DNA of 64,000 bases, from positions 186,001 to 250,000 of the forward strand of contig CAWJAF010000003.1 in assembly GCA_963840785.1 (NCBI GenBank), in the 5' to 3' direction. The notes below the pieces were generated by a model that worked only from the letters and a program-made list of their open reading frames with translations, was not told the origin of the DNA and ran no database searches. The stretch is from JALYOK01 sp963840785 (GTDB lineage Bacteria > Pseudomonadota > Gammaproteobacteria > Burkholderiales > JALYOK01). Of the stretch, positions 29,247 to 37,619 are shown piece by piece (the stretch's first letter is position 1; each line of letters starts with the position of its first letter). The translations under genes were made by a program, and so were the position numbers.

Positions 29247-30620
29247 ATGAATGACGCAGTAAAAGATCGCACCGATCCCCGTGGGGTTTGGCGAGGCCGT
29301 TGGCTCGCCAGCTTAATGAAAAAGCTTTTCTCCAAACTGACTCGTTCAGTTGAGCAAAGTGTGCAGTACTCGACTCCGAAATTTGTCGCCATCGGCGCAC
29401 TTGGTGCAGTCGGCTTTCCGCTTTATTACTGGATATGGGCGTATCTTTTCCCGCAGCCCTACGAAAATCTTCCATTGCGATTGTTCGGTAGCGCCGTATT
29501 CTTGCTATTGACCCTAGAATCGTATTGGCCTGCAAATTTTCGTCGCTATTTGCCTGCTTATTGGTACGGCGCATTGTTATTCGGAATGCCATTTTTTTTC
29601 AATTTTATGCTGTTCAAGAATAACGGTTCACAGGTCTGGCTAATGTCGACGCTCGTGGCATTATTTCTCATGACGCTTGTGCTTGATTGGTTGAACCTAA
29701 TCATCATGTATTGCGTTGGCTCTGCGCTCGCCTGGTTTGCTAACTGGGCAACCGGAGGTAACCTAGCAATTCCGTTTTCTTACGCGACGCATTTGCCGAT
29801 TTTTATATTTGCCGTTCTTGCCGGTGCCATTTTTACTCGAACAAGGGAAATCATTGCGCAGGAGAAATTGGGGACCATGTTGGCCGCAGCAAGTAACATC
29901 GCCCATGAGTTAAGAACGCCATTGCTCGGCATCAAGAGTGGTGTAGCGGGATTGCAGCGCTATATGCCAACACTTATCCAAGCTTACCAACTGGCAAAGG
30001 AAAATAATCTCAAAGTGGAAACGATTCGCGTTGCGCACTTTAATTCGATGATGGCGGTACTAAGTAGAATTCAAGCAGAGGTAGAGAGTTCCAACACCAC
30101 CATAGATATATTGCTAATGAACGCGACATTGACCAAATCAAGTCAGGTAGCGCGGGTGTGGTGCTCGATGGCCAAATGCGTTGAAACCGCACTGGACCGC
30201 TATCCGTTCTCCGCCGAGGAGGAACGCAAACGAATAACATGGGACAGATCTACCGATTTTGAATTTCTAGGATCCGATACCTTGATGATTCACATATACT
30301 TTAACTTTCTAAAGAATTCGCTACATGCTATTGCTCGTGCGCGGAAAGGCGACATCGAGATTTGGTTGGTGCGCGGCGCGCATTATAATGAGGTTCATTT
30401 TAAAGATACCGGTTCGGGTATCTCGGCGCTGGTAATGCCGCAAATTTTCAACCGATTTTATTCTTGGTCCGACTCAAGCGAGGGCGAAGCCGGGACGGGC
30501 GTTGGCCTGGCATTTTGTAAAAGTGTCATCGACAACTTCGGGGGAAGCGTTAGTTGTCGATCGATTCTTGGCGAATTTACAGAATTTGTTATCATACTTC
30601 CGAAAAAAGCGATTCCATGA
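29247..30620 (+). CDS. lqsS: LqsS/CqsS-like membrane sensor histidine kinase
   Basis: About 457 residues from MNDAVKD; an earlier ATG at 29217 is possible. Six hydrophobic helices occupy residues about 45-200, the layout of the alpha-hydroxyketone receptors CqsS and LqsS. The cytoplasmic part has an H-box with His at 220 (SNIAHELRTPLLG), an N-box (FNFLKNSLHAI), and G-boxes DTGSGIS and GEAGTGVGLAFC. Unlike Vibrio CqsS it has no receiver domain; the receiver is a separate protein encoded by the next gene, as in Legionella LqsS/LqsR. Its TGA overlaps the next ATG. Ligand is inferred from family and the nearby cqsA. Confidence 0.75.
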   Translation: MNDAVKDRTDPRGVWRGRWLASLMKKLFSKLTRSVEQSVQYSTPKFVAIGALGAVGFPLYYWIWAYLFPQPYENLPLRLFGSAVFLLLTLESYWPANFRRYLPAYWYGALLFGMPFFFNFMLFKNNGSQVWLMSTLVALFLMTLVLDWLNLIIMYCVGSALAWFANWATGGNLAIPFSYATHLPIFIFAVLAGAIFTRTREIIAQEKLGTMLAAASNIAHELRTPLLGIKSGVAGLQRYMPTLIQAYQLAKENNLKVETIRVAHFNSMMAVLSRIQAEVESSNTTIDILLMNATLTKSSQVARVWCSMAKCVETALDRYPFSAEEERKRITWDRSTDFEFLGSDTLMIHIYFNFLKNSLHAIARARKGDIEIWLVRGAHYNEVHFKDTGSGISALVMPQIFNRFYSWSDSSEGEAGTGVGLAFCKSVIDNFGGSVSCRSILGEFTEFVIILPKKAIP

Positions 30621-31630
30621 CACCGTACCAAATACACCCGCTCTACTTTCCGACTACGACAATTTTCGTCGACGATAGTCGGCCATTTTTGGAGAATCTG
30701 AGCTTGCAGCTTGATCCGGATTCCGCGTTCGCACTCTATGATGCCCCGGCGAAGGCGCTTGAAGTCATTAATGCTCAGAATCAAGGCATTTCGTTTTCGC
30801 AGGAATGCTTTTCACGCTACCCGTATCGCGAGGAATTTTCAACAAACAACTGCGTCATCGACATTGACATTAATAAGGTCCATCAAGAAGTTTATAACCA
30901 CAACCGATTTGGACGGAATTCGGTCATTGTGGTTGACTACGTTATGCCGGAAATGAGTGGCTTGGAATTTTGCCGCAAGGTCCAGCGATCGGGTATCAAG
31001 AAAATTCTCTTGACGGGGAAAGCCGACGAAAAACTTGCCATCCGCGCGTTTAACGAAGGATTAATCGAGCGATTCATCACAAAAAATGACAATGCCGCAC
31101 TGGAAACGCTTAACCGTATGATCGTTGAACTCCAAGATCAATATTTCACTGAGATAGGCGCGCCGCTGGTTAACATGCTCGCTGCGGGGATCTATGGATT
31201 TTTGCGCGACCCCGAGTTTGCGAAAGTTTTTCAGAAAATTAAGATCGAGCGTGGCATTGTTGAGCACTATCTTTGCTGCGATCCCGAAGGTGTCTTGATG
31301 GTGAATGCAGCCGGCGCGACTAGCCTATTAGTCGTTTGTATCGAAGACGATATGCAGGCACATTATGAAATTTCCTTGGATCAGGGCGCGCCGCAAGACT
31401 TGCTAGATGCGTTGAGCAGCCGCAAATTCATCCCGTATTTTTGGAAAACCCAGGGTCATTACGATTCAATTCTGACGAATTGGCAATCGTTGTTGCATCC
31501 TGTTGAGGTGGTCGACGGTCAATGTCGGTATTTTTATACTATTGTCGACAATCCGCCGCCGTTTCTGGAGAACCCGATCCTGTCTCATCAGGACTATCTG
31601 ACCCAACTCGATTCCGCCGGAATGGCGTAA
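30617..31630 (+). CDS. lqsR: LqsR-like response regulator
   Basis: A 337-residue protein starting at the ATG inside ATGA shared with the kinase stop, which indicates translational coupling. The N-terminal receiver has the acidic pair D19/D20 (FVDDS), phospho-acceptor D107 (VVDYVMPEMSG), T133 (LLTGKAD) and K156 (ITKND). A long insert (about 55-100) precedes the acceptor strand. The C-terminal 170 residues are not a helix-turn-helix DNA-binding domain, as in Legionella LqsR, whose output is not well defined. Its 3' end runs convergently into cqsA, with 37 bases of overlap. Confidence 0.72.
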   Translation: MTPYQIHPLYFPTTTIFVDDSRPFLENLSLQLDPDSAFALYDAPAKALEVINAQNQGISFSQECFSRYPYREEFSTNNCVIDIDINKVHQEVYNHNRFGRNSVIVVDYVMPEMSGLEFCRKVQRSGIKKILLTGKADEKLAIRAFNEGLIERFITKNDNAALETLNRMIVELQDQYFTEIGAPLVNMLAAGIYGFLRDPEFAKVFQKIKIERGIVEHYLCCDPEGVLMVNAAGATSLLVVCIEDDMQAHYEISLDQGAPQDLLDALSSRKFIPYFWKTQGHYDSILTNWQSLLHPVEVVDGQCRYFYTIVDNPPPFLENPILSHQDYLTQLDSAGMA

Positions 31631-33000
31631 AGTACCTCATGGCGTTTGGCCAACGGCAACCCGCACCGTTGGCCCATTTCCAAGCAGACTACATTCGCCG
31701 TGATGCCCACCTCTGGGCCATACGCTCGGTGCCTACGAACCGTGGGTATTGCCCGTACCGCGCGCTGATTCTTTCTGCGGGTTGATGCCCATTTTTCAAG
31801 GCCAACTTCTTCGCGAATATCATGGCAGACTGCTAATATCTTATCGAGGTCTTGTTGGCTAAAACCGGACTGCACGCTAAACCGAATTATTGAGCGATTT
31901 TTTGGCGTTGCCGGCGCGCAAAACACCGAACCAAAAATATCGCGTGCCTCTAAAGCATTGCGCAAAATTATAGTCTGTGACTCAAGCCCGGATTCTAAAG
32001 CGATGATTTGAGATTCACCGTCATCCACGTTGTAACCCATATCGGATAAATTTTCGCGAAGATAGGTCGCATTGTTATGCAACTTACGTCGGCGCCATGC
32101 ATCGCGCTCAATCACTGTGAGAGTCGCATCAAACCCAGCGATTTCATGTGGCAATAGCGTCGAGCTAAAAATGGCTGGCCGCGATTCGAACGTGAAGTAC
32201 TCGACAAATCGCGCTGAACAGGTAATCAAGCCACCACGTCCTGCAAACGCTTTAGCGAGGCTCGCCGTGCGAAAATGTACTTGATCCTCCAAACCTAGTT
32301 CCGCAACCATGCCACAACCTCGTTCGCCGTGGGTGCCAAGGGAGTGCGATTCGTCCACAACAATGACGCAATCGCGCGCATTGGCTAAAGCGATGATTTC
32401 TTCCAGCGGACAGATGCTGCCGTTCGTGCTGTAAACAGAATCTACTGCGATTACGCCCGGCCCGTGGCGACGAATTTGACGTTCTAAATTATCTGCGTCG
32501 TTATGATGAAAGGCGATTGCAGTTGCCCCCGCGCTACGGGCACCTTCCCAGAGTGACATATGCGCAAACATATCGAGGTACACGGGCGTGGACTCGTCCG
32601 CAATGGATTGCAGCAATCCCGTGTTCGCCGCAAATCCGGATTGACAAATGATCGCGTCTTCGGCTTGAAGGAAACGCGCGAATCGTTTTTCCAATTTGCG
32701 GTTAGGGCTGTCGCGATTCAACAAGAACAAGGCAGACATTACCGTCCCATTGCCTTCCCGAATCAATGTACTGGCCTGCGCTTCAACTATTTCAGGATGG
32801 GCGGTGAGCGATAAATAGTCATTACTTTGCAGAACAATCGCATGGGGTTCTGGCGTTCGACCGCGAAGTATATGGGTGCCACCCCAAGATTCCTGTACTC
32901 TTTCCCTATAGAAACGATCAATTCTGTCTGACAAGAACGCCGGCGCTCCGCCAGTGTGCGTAACTTGCTTCGAGGTAACGTATGATTTATCAACATGCAT
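31594..33000 (-). CDS. cqsA: CqsA/LqsA-type alpha-hydroxyketone autoinducer synthase
   Basis: A PLP-dependent alpha-oxoamine-synthase family enzyme that in relatives joins an acyl-CoA with an amino substrate (S-adenosylmethionine or aminobutyrate) on the way to CAI-1 or LAI-1. Family signs are LQSNDYLSLTAHPE, the VDSVYSTNGSICPL segment, VVDESHSLGTHGERGCG with Asp216, and the PLP lysine K250 in ASLAKAFAGRGG. Its 468 residues exceed the usual 390-400. The extra 50-60 follow STRRKNQ and overlap lqsR, so they may be a real extension or the effect of an indel near 31.79 kb. It is the source gene for the signal likely sensed by the adjacent kinase. Confidence 0.85.
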   Translation of the reverse strand: MHVDKSYVTSKQVTHTGGAPAFLSDRIDRFYRERVQESWGGTHILRGRTPEPHAIVLQSNDYLSLTAHPEIVEAQASTLIREGNGTVMSALFLLNRDSPNRKLEKRFARFLQAEDAIICQSGFAANTGLLQSIADESTPVYLDMFAHMSLWEGARSAGATAIAFHHNDADNLERQIRRHGPGVIAVDSVYSTNGSICPLEEIIALANARDCVIVVDESHSLGTHGERGCGMVAELGLEDQVHFRTASLAKAFAGRGGLITCSARFVEYFTFESRPAIFSSTLLPHEIAGFDATLTVIERDAWRRRKLHNNATYLRENLSDMGYNVDDGESQIIALESGLESQTIILRNALEARDIFGSVFCAPATPKNRSIIRFSVQSGFSQQDLDKILAVCHDIREEVGLEKWASTRRKNQRAVRAIPTVRRHRAYGPEVGITANVVCLEMGQRCGLPLAKRHEVLYAIPAESSWVR

Positions 33001-33053
33001 GGTTATATTTCCTTTTTACGAGGGGTTAAAAAAACTCTGGTTTCCTAGGTCAG

Positions 33054-33070
33054 AGTGAACAAAAGTGAAC
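33054..33070 (-). promoter_or_regulatory. Tandem AGTGAAC boxes upstream of cqsA
   Basis: AGTGAAC occurs at 33054-33060 and again at 33064-33070, a ten-base period, 54-70 bases ahead of the cqsA start. One helical turn between direct repeats is the usual layout of response-regulator or activator sites. The binding protein is unknown. Confidence 0.35.
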
Positions 33071-33458
33071 TTATAAATTTTTCTGTGCATCGACTGCGGT
33101 ACGCGTAGCGTTGTCGGCGAACAGTGTCGAAGGCGTATTTCCGCTTCTGATTCGGATAAGGGATTGGGCATTGCGCCTGGTAAGCGCCAGAGTGACTCGC
33201 GCGCAGCAGTGTGCTATACCAATGCCAGCGCCGAACAAGTTTATTTATAATCTTGCGGATTCGCCGGTAGCCGAAAAGCTGCTTTGTCGTTTGGGACAGA
33301 ACTCAGCACGACTCACCCCGAACTTCACTACCGCAGGACCTTTTGTTATTCGAAAAGTAAACATTCCTCGTCGGGCAATGATGAACACCGTCGGAGAAAT
33401 GGCCGCGCCAAACTTCAGCGCATAATTTAGATAGGATACTGAGGCGGGGCAGTCCCGC

Positions 33459-33478
33459 ACCTGTAAGAAGTTACGGGT
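33459..33478. promoter_or_regulatory. lux-box-like palindrome ahead of the LuxR solo gene
   Basis: ACCTGTAAGAAGTTACGGGT is an imperfect 20-base inverted repeat that agrees with the classical Vibrio fischeri lux box at 15 of 20 positions by hand alignment. It lies 37 bases before the LuxR start codon and directly after a GCGGG/CCCGC hairpin. This fits autoregulation by LuxR, or control of the divergent cqsA promoter. Only reading by eye supports it. Confidence 0.5.
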
Positions 33479-33514
33479 GATAAAAAAAACTAACGACGCT
33501 AAATTGGGGGAGAG

Positions 33515-34240
33515 TTGGTAGAAAATCTGTACTTGCTTAAAGAAGTATTGCGCGCCAATTCCGTCAGCGAATTGACCGTGACTGCCGTTGGGCAAGTTCG
33601 ACGCTTGGGTTTTGACGCCTTCTTGTACGGCGCGCAGATGAGCCGCGCGAGCGGTCCATTACCGCAATTCTTAATGCGAGGTTCGTTGCCCGATTGGCGA
33701 GCACGCTACGAAGCGCAAGGGTACGAAAGGGTTGACCCGTTGGTCAGCTACTCGGCGATGCACTACGTACCGATGCTATGGAATGATAGGAATTACGAAG
33801 ACGCGAATGCGGCCGCAATGTATGAAGAAGGCCTTGCGTTCGGCGTCACAAGCGGAATCGTTTTTCCTATGCACGGACAAAACGTCAGAATTGCGCACGT
33901 CAATTTCATTTCGTCGGATTCGTCAATTGGCAACAAATTCGACCGAGTCGCGACCCTCGGCGGCGCACAATTGCTCGCTTGTTACATACATCAAGCGTTT
34001 CAAAAACTTGAAGACCTTGTTGTGGTAACAGAGTTCGAAAACAAGCCACTGAGCAGACGCGAAATTCAGTGCCTGCAGTGGTCTGCCGATGGCAAAACAT
34101 CATGGGAAATCGCGCAAATCCTGGTGTTATCCGAGCGCACCATTGTGTTTCATCTATCGAACGCGGCGCAGAAGCTGGGCGCCATCAATCGTCGCCATGC
34201 CGTCGCCCGCGCCATGGCACTTGGCCTGATTTCGCCCTAA
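33515..34240 (+). CDS. LuxR-type quorum-sensing transcription factor (LuxR solo)
   Basis: A 241-residue regulator with an N-terminal autoinducer-binding domain and a C-terminal LuxR helix-turn-helix. The invariant pocket residues are present: W61, Y65, D74, P75, W89 and G114 (TraR W57, Y61, D70, P71, W85, G113). The DNA-binding part is LSRREIQCLQWSADGKTSWEIAQILVLSERTI. This composition points to acyl-homoserine-lactone binding. No luxI synthase is in the window, so it is a solo here. The TTG start has a strong but very close GGGGGAG site. It is divergent from cqsA. Confidence 0.85.
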   Translation: MVENLYLLKEVLRANSVSELTVTAVGQVRRLGFDAFLYGAQMSRASGPLPQFLMRGSLPDWRARYEAQGYERVDPLVSYSAMHYVPMLWNDRNYEDANAAAMYEEGLAFGVTSGIVFPMHGQNVRIAHVNFISSDSSIGNKFDRVATLGGAQLLACYIHQAFQKLEDLVVVTEFENKPLSRREIQCLQWSADGKTSWEIAQILVLSERTIVFHLSNAAQKLGAINRRHAVARAMALGLISP

Positions 34241-34256
34241 CCAATAACAGCGCGAA

Positions 34257-34910
34257 CTAGACGTCGATTGAAACTAATCCGACGCGTATCGCATATCGAA
34301 CCAATCCGGCAACGTCATGAATTTCCAAGCGATCCATCAGTATCGCGCGATGTGCTTCGATGGTCTTCACGCTAACGCCGAGATCGAACGCGATTTCTTT
34401 GGTACGCTTGCCCTCGGCGATGAGCTTCAAAATTTCCCGCAAACGCGGCGTGAGCGCCGAAATGGGCCCGAGTTTCGGTCGCGCGGATTCAATATATCGC
34501 TCGATGATCGGTCTAGAAACAGCCGGAGTCAGATATATCTGGCCGCGCTTTGCTACCTTGACAGCAAGCGCGAGCTCCTCGGTGGCGGCATCTTTCAACA
34601 GATAGCCCGAAGCGCCAAACTTTAGCGCCTGAACAACGAAGTCTAGTTCGTCGTAAGCAGAAAGCATAAGCACCCATACGTTAGGAAATTCCCGCTTGAT
34701 TTGCTCGGTCGCTTCGAGCCCGTTAAGTTCTGGCATAGTGACGTCCAAAATCGCCACATCGGGCGTGTATTTCTTCACCAATGCAATCGCTTCCCGTCCA
34801 TCGCACGCTTCGGCGACCACCTTCAGATCTTCACTTTCATGCAATAGCGATCGAATACCCGCGCGTATTAATGCGTGATCGTCGGCAAGCAAAATTCGAG
34901 TTATGTTCAT
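34257..34910 (-). CDS. NarL/FixJ-family response regulator
   Basis: A 217-residue transcription regulator. Receiver: RILLADDHALIR, phospho-acceptor Asp in VAILDVTMPELNG, MLSAYDE, GYLLKDA. Output: LuxR-type helix-turn-helix LTPRLREILKLIAEGKRTKEIAFDLGVSVKTIEAHRAILMDRL. It starts four bases after the stop of the kinase gene upstream on the same strand, so the two form a two-component pair. Its 3' end converges on the LuxR gene with 16 bases between. Target genes are unknown. Confidence 0.92.
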   Translation of the reverse strand: MNITRILLADDHALIRAGIRSLLHESEDLKVVAEACDGREAIALVKKYTPDVAILDVTMPELNGLEATEQIKREFPNVWVLMLSAYDELDFVVQALKFGASGYLLKDAATEELALAVKVAKRGQIYLTPAVSRPIIERYIESARPKLGPISALTPRLREILKLIAEGKRTKEIAFDLGVSVKTIEAHRAILMDRLEIHDVAGLVRYAIRVGLVSIDV

Positions 34911-34914
34911 GGCG

Positions 34915-36000
34915 TCATCTTGGATTCGTTCTGCTTCTTGGTTTCGCCAATAGGATTGGAAAAGTAACTTGGATATTAGTTCCTTCGTTCATGCGGCTGC
35001 ATATCGTTACCTCTCCGCCAAGCAAGTGTGCGCGCTCTTCGATGCCGAACAATCCCAAGCATTCACCAAGCCGCGTGCGCTTGCGCACGGCGATCATATC
35101 AAATCCGATCCCATCATCCTTGATTCCGACCAACACTGTATCGTCATAGCGTCGAAGTTCGATTGAGACATGCTGTGCCTGCGCATGACGAAACACATTG
35201 GTGAGGCATTCCTGGACGATGCGAAAGCAGTTTGTCTCTAGGTCCGGTTGCAGGCGTACTAAAGATGGATCACAACTAAGATGAATTGACATTCCCGTGG
35301 CCGCCGCGCGATTTTCCACATAGGCCGTGAGCGCCGACTGCAACCCTAACGCATCGAGCTGCGGGGGTCGCAACAAGCGCGAAAGATTACGAACTTGGCC
35401 CGCTAATTCCCCTAGCAATTTAATACTATCGTTAAGTTGGGTCGCGACGGGCGCACCTTCCGACGACCGCGCGACCCTTTGGAGATTTAATTTAATCACG
35501 GTCAGCACCTGACCAATCTCATCGTGCAATTCTCGCGCAATACTTTTGCGCTCCGTCTCTTGCCGCTCAAGCGCCCGCAACGTTAGGTTTTTGAGTTGAA
35601 TTCGGGTACGGGTGATTTCCAACTCCACTTCCTTGCGCGCCGAAACATCGCACATGGACGTGATCATATGCGAGGCAATTTTTTGCCCATTGAAAGTTGC
35701 CTGACCACGGAATCGAAACCATCGATAGTCGCCATTTTTTGTTTTGACTCTGCACTCGACATCGAACGGCGTTTGATTTTCGAGATGATTGCGCAGGTTA
35801 CCTTGGACGATTTCACGATTCTCAGGATGTAAGGTCGCCAGCCACACAGCGTGATTCTGTTTCAACGCGCCGGGCAGGTAACCCAGCAGCTCACAATATC
35901 GCGCATTAAAAACATAATCGTCCGAGGCAATATCCCAATCGGCGATGCCTAGGTCAGCAACGCTTGTGATCAGCTCCAGTTTTTCATCAGCGCAAAGCAT
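34915..36000 (-). CDS. Cytosolic PAS-domain sensor kinase, HisKA_3 type
   Basis: A 361-residue soluble kinase without membrane segments. A PAS/PAC domain (IADWDIASDDYVFNARYCELLGY ... YRWFRFRGQATFNG) fills residues about 15-125. The dimerisation domain carries the phospho-acceptor His in RKSIARELHDEIGQVLTVIKLNL, and the ATPase has RIVQECLTNVFRHAQAQ and DDGIGFD. This NarX/UhpB-type kinase pairs with the NarL-family regulator four bases downstream. The PAS ligand or cofactor is not evident. Confidence 0.9.
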   Translation of the reverse strand: MLCADEKLELITSVADLGIADWDIASDDYVFNARYCELLGYLPGALKQNHAVWLATLHPENREIVQGNLRNHLENQTPFDVECRVKTKNGDYRWFRFRGQATFNGQKIASHMITSMCDVSARKEVELEITRTRIQLKNLTLRALERQETERKSIARELHDEIGQVLTVIKLNLQRVARSSEGAPVATQLNDSIKLLGELAGQVRNLSRLLRPPQLDALGLQSALTAYVENRAAATGMSIHLSCDPSLVRLQPDLETNCFRIVQECLTNVFRHAQAQHVSIELRRYDDTVLVGIKDDGIGFDMIAVRKRTRLGECLGLFGIEERAHLLGGEVTICSRMNEGTNIQVTFPILLAKPRSRTNPR

Positions 36001-36802
36001 TTTTATGCTTTCTTGCCGAAAGATCTGCGCAAACGGCGCTACGAGAGGCGGGAACGATTGCTAACGAAACCGGGAGATGAAACGAACACAGACACCACTT
36101 AAGGAATTTGTCTTGAAAAATAAATTCGAAGTCCTTTGAGTGCGAGGACCAACAGCAATTAAAGCATTTGAAGACCTGTCTCAGGATTTCACTCCAGCCC
36201 ACAGACCGCGACAAAAATAGACTTGTCGTGGCGACAGCGTTAAATTTAGTTTCCCCCGTAAGCATCGAAAAATAACCACGACACACGAGGAATTTCCATA
36301 AACTTAAGCTGGGTAGCCCTCTCTATACTGTCGCGTTTATTTCTATCCTGGCGCGATCAGATTCCCAGACCCAAACTATTCGTTTCTCTTGAATCTTCAG
36401 TACATCAAATTTTTGAAATGCAGTTACTCGTTATACTCTCAATTTCAAAATCACATACTCAAGAATTTGACTTTGTCTAAGTAATTGTACGTGATTTACT
36501 GAAGTCTACGCCCGGTTTTTGTCTGAGTCAATGATCGATCTGAGCTAAATCGGATTTAGTGGACATGCAATTTGAATGACTACCCGACCGATGCGCAGCG
36601 CGCAGTCAACGCCTGAATCGCCGCTGGTTTTTGAAACAGGACGCGGATGATAGTTTAATCACATGCCTGGAAAGGCGCATGGATACTCCCTCTCCAAGCA
36701 TGCAACGCTGGGAAGCAAGCAGAATGCGGCGCGTGGCACAGTGCCCCAACGCAGTTCTATCTAGAGCGCTTCGCGGGCGGACAAACCCGGCGCGACCTCT
36801 TT
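36001..36802. other. Gene-poor region with one dispersed repeat copy
   Basis: About 800 bases without a supported gene. The part up to about 36.56 kb is AT-rich with many stops in all frames. A CATGCCTGGA-family repeat lies at 36661-36705. The right end may include the decayed tail of the acetyltransferase fragment. Confidence 0.5.
36661..36705 (+). repeat. Dispersed repeat, consensus ATGCCTGGAAAGGCGCATGG
   Basis: ACATGCCTGGAAAGGCGCAT starts the element, and CTCTCCAAGCATG ends it, so it is an imperfect inverted repeat with arms of about 13 bases. Similar copies are at 46669-46698, 48829-48855, 57072-57148 and, inside the degQ start, 13588-13611. Confidence 0.6.
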
Positions 36803-37117
36803 CTATCGTTCGATTTCCGCTCGGACTTTTGAGGTCCTGACGTGGCATGGAAGGCGCGCCAATACGCCATCAATAACATGCGCGTCGTTACGTGTATAAC
36901 AAACACATTCCGGAAAATTCGCCATAGCCGGCTCGCGTTCGCATCGGTGCAAACATCCCGCCAACCACGCAATACGACTTTCGACCGACACCGGCGTGAT
37001 GTCGGCGGTTACATTGCGCGACCCGATCGTTTCATTGTAAATGTCGAAAATCGCTGCGAGGTCGTCGCGTCGCGCACGACGGTATGTCAACAATCTCTTT
37101 AGCGAATTTTGTCCCAT
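36803..37117 (-). pseudogene. GNAT N-acetyltransferase, N-terminal remnant
   Basis: The first 45 residues (YRRARRDDLAAIFDIYNETI ... VTADITPVSVESRIAWL) match the N-terminus of phosphinothricin/methionine-sulfoximine-type acetyltransferases. After that the expected acetyl-CoA-binding core is missing in all three frames and the text is not protein-like. The gene therefore looks truncated or degraded. Its start overlaps the stop of the lipocalin-like gene by 19 bases, so it was probably the last gene of that operon. Confidence 0.55.
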
Positions 37118-37599
37118 AACAAAACGGCGATGACGCTCTTGCCAAGATATTGAAATGGCGGCGTACGTAACGTTAACTTACGATCGGCGAAGGTGTAATA
37201 GCGAACTTGTTTGCTGCCGATCCAATTCGGAAACAACGCTTGCTGCACATCGTGTGTGACGGTGCGTTCGCGCTCGTCTACGCGATAGCGGCCAAAGTAA
37301 GCAACGTAACTTTCGAACGCCGCTTTTTTTTCGTCTGCGCTACCGGCCATTCGATCGGCAGAGCTAAAGCGCGTTCGATCTTTCTTTCCGATTTGCGCCG
37401 CCATATTGCCGAGCGAATCGTACATGATCGTGCCGTCCGGCTCCGAGCCGTATGGCGACTCGACAATTGCACCGTCGTCAGTGCGATACTCGATTGAAAG
37501 CAATCGCCACACACCGACGAATTTGTCGGCTTCGGTCATCGCGAACGATGGTGCCGCAAAGAGTACCCATAACAAACCTGCCCGCATCAATTTTTTCAT
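37099..37599 (-). CDS. Secreted lipocalin-like domain protein
   Basis: A 166-residue protein with a signal peptide (MKKLMRAGLLWVLFAAPSFA). The mature part matches the lipocalin-like family PF13924: FVGVWRLLSIEYRTDDGAIVES near the start, GTIMYDSLGNMAAQIGKKDRTRF, and YFGRYRVDERERTVTHDVQQALFPNWIG, forming a small beta-barrel. The ligand is unknown. It follows the GguC-like gene by 20 bases on the same strand, so they probably form an operon. Confidence 0.75.
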   Translation of the reverse strand: MKKLMRAGLLWVLFAAPSFAMTEADKFVGVWRLLSIEYRTDDGAIVESPYGSEPDGTIMYDSLGNMAAQIGKKDRTRFSSADRMAGSADEKKAAFESYVAYFGRYRVDERERTVTHDVQQALFPNWIGSKQVRYYTFADRKLTLRTPPFQYLGKSVIAVLLWDKIR

Positions 37600-37619
37600 T
37601 TGTTTTTCAATCGCCTTAT

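Larger units (their letters stand above)
33001..33514. other. Divergent regulatory region between cqsA and the LuxR gene
   Basis: No gene is supported in these 514 bases. They hold tandem AGTGAAC boxes ten bases apart (33054-33070), a CTCTG/CAGAG inverted pair (33035-33055), a GCGGG/CCCGC hairpin (33444-33458) and a lux-box-like palindrome (33459-33478). Confidence 0.6.

Noticed and set aside
33111..33425. Frame of 104 codons between cqsA and luxR
   Set aside because: No family likeness, no ribosome site, and it covers the regulatory palindromes; an antisense frame of similar length exists.
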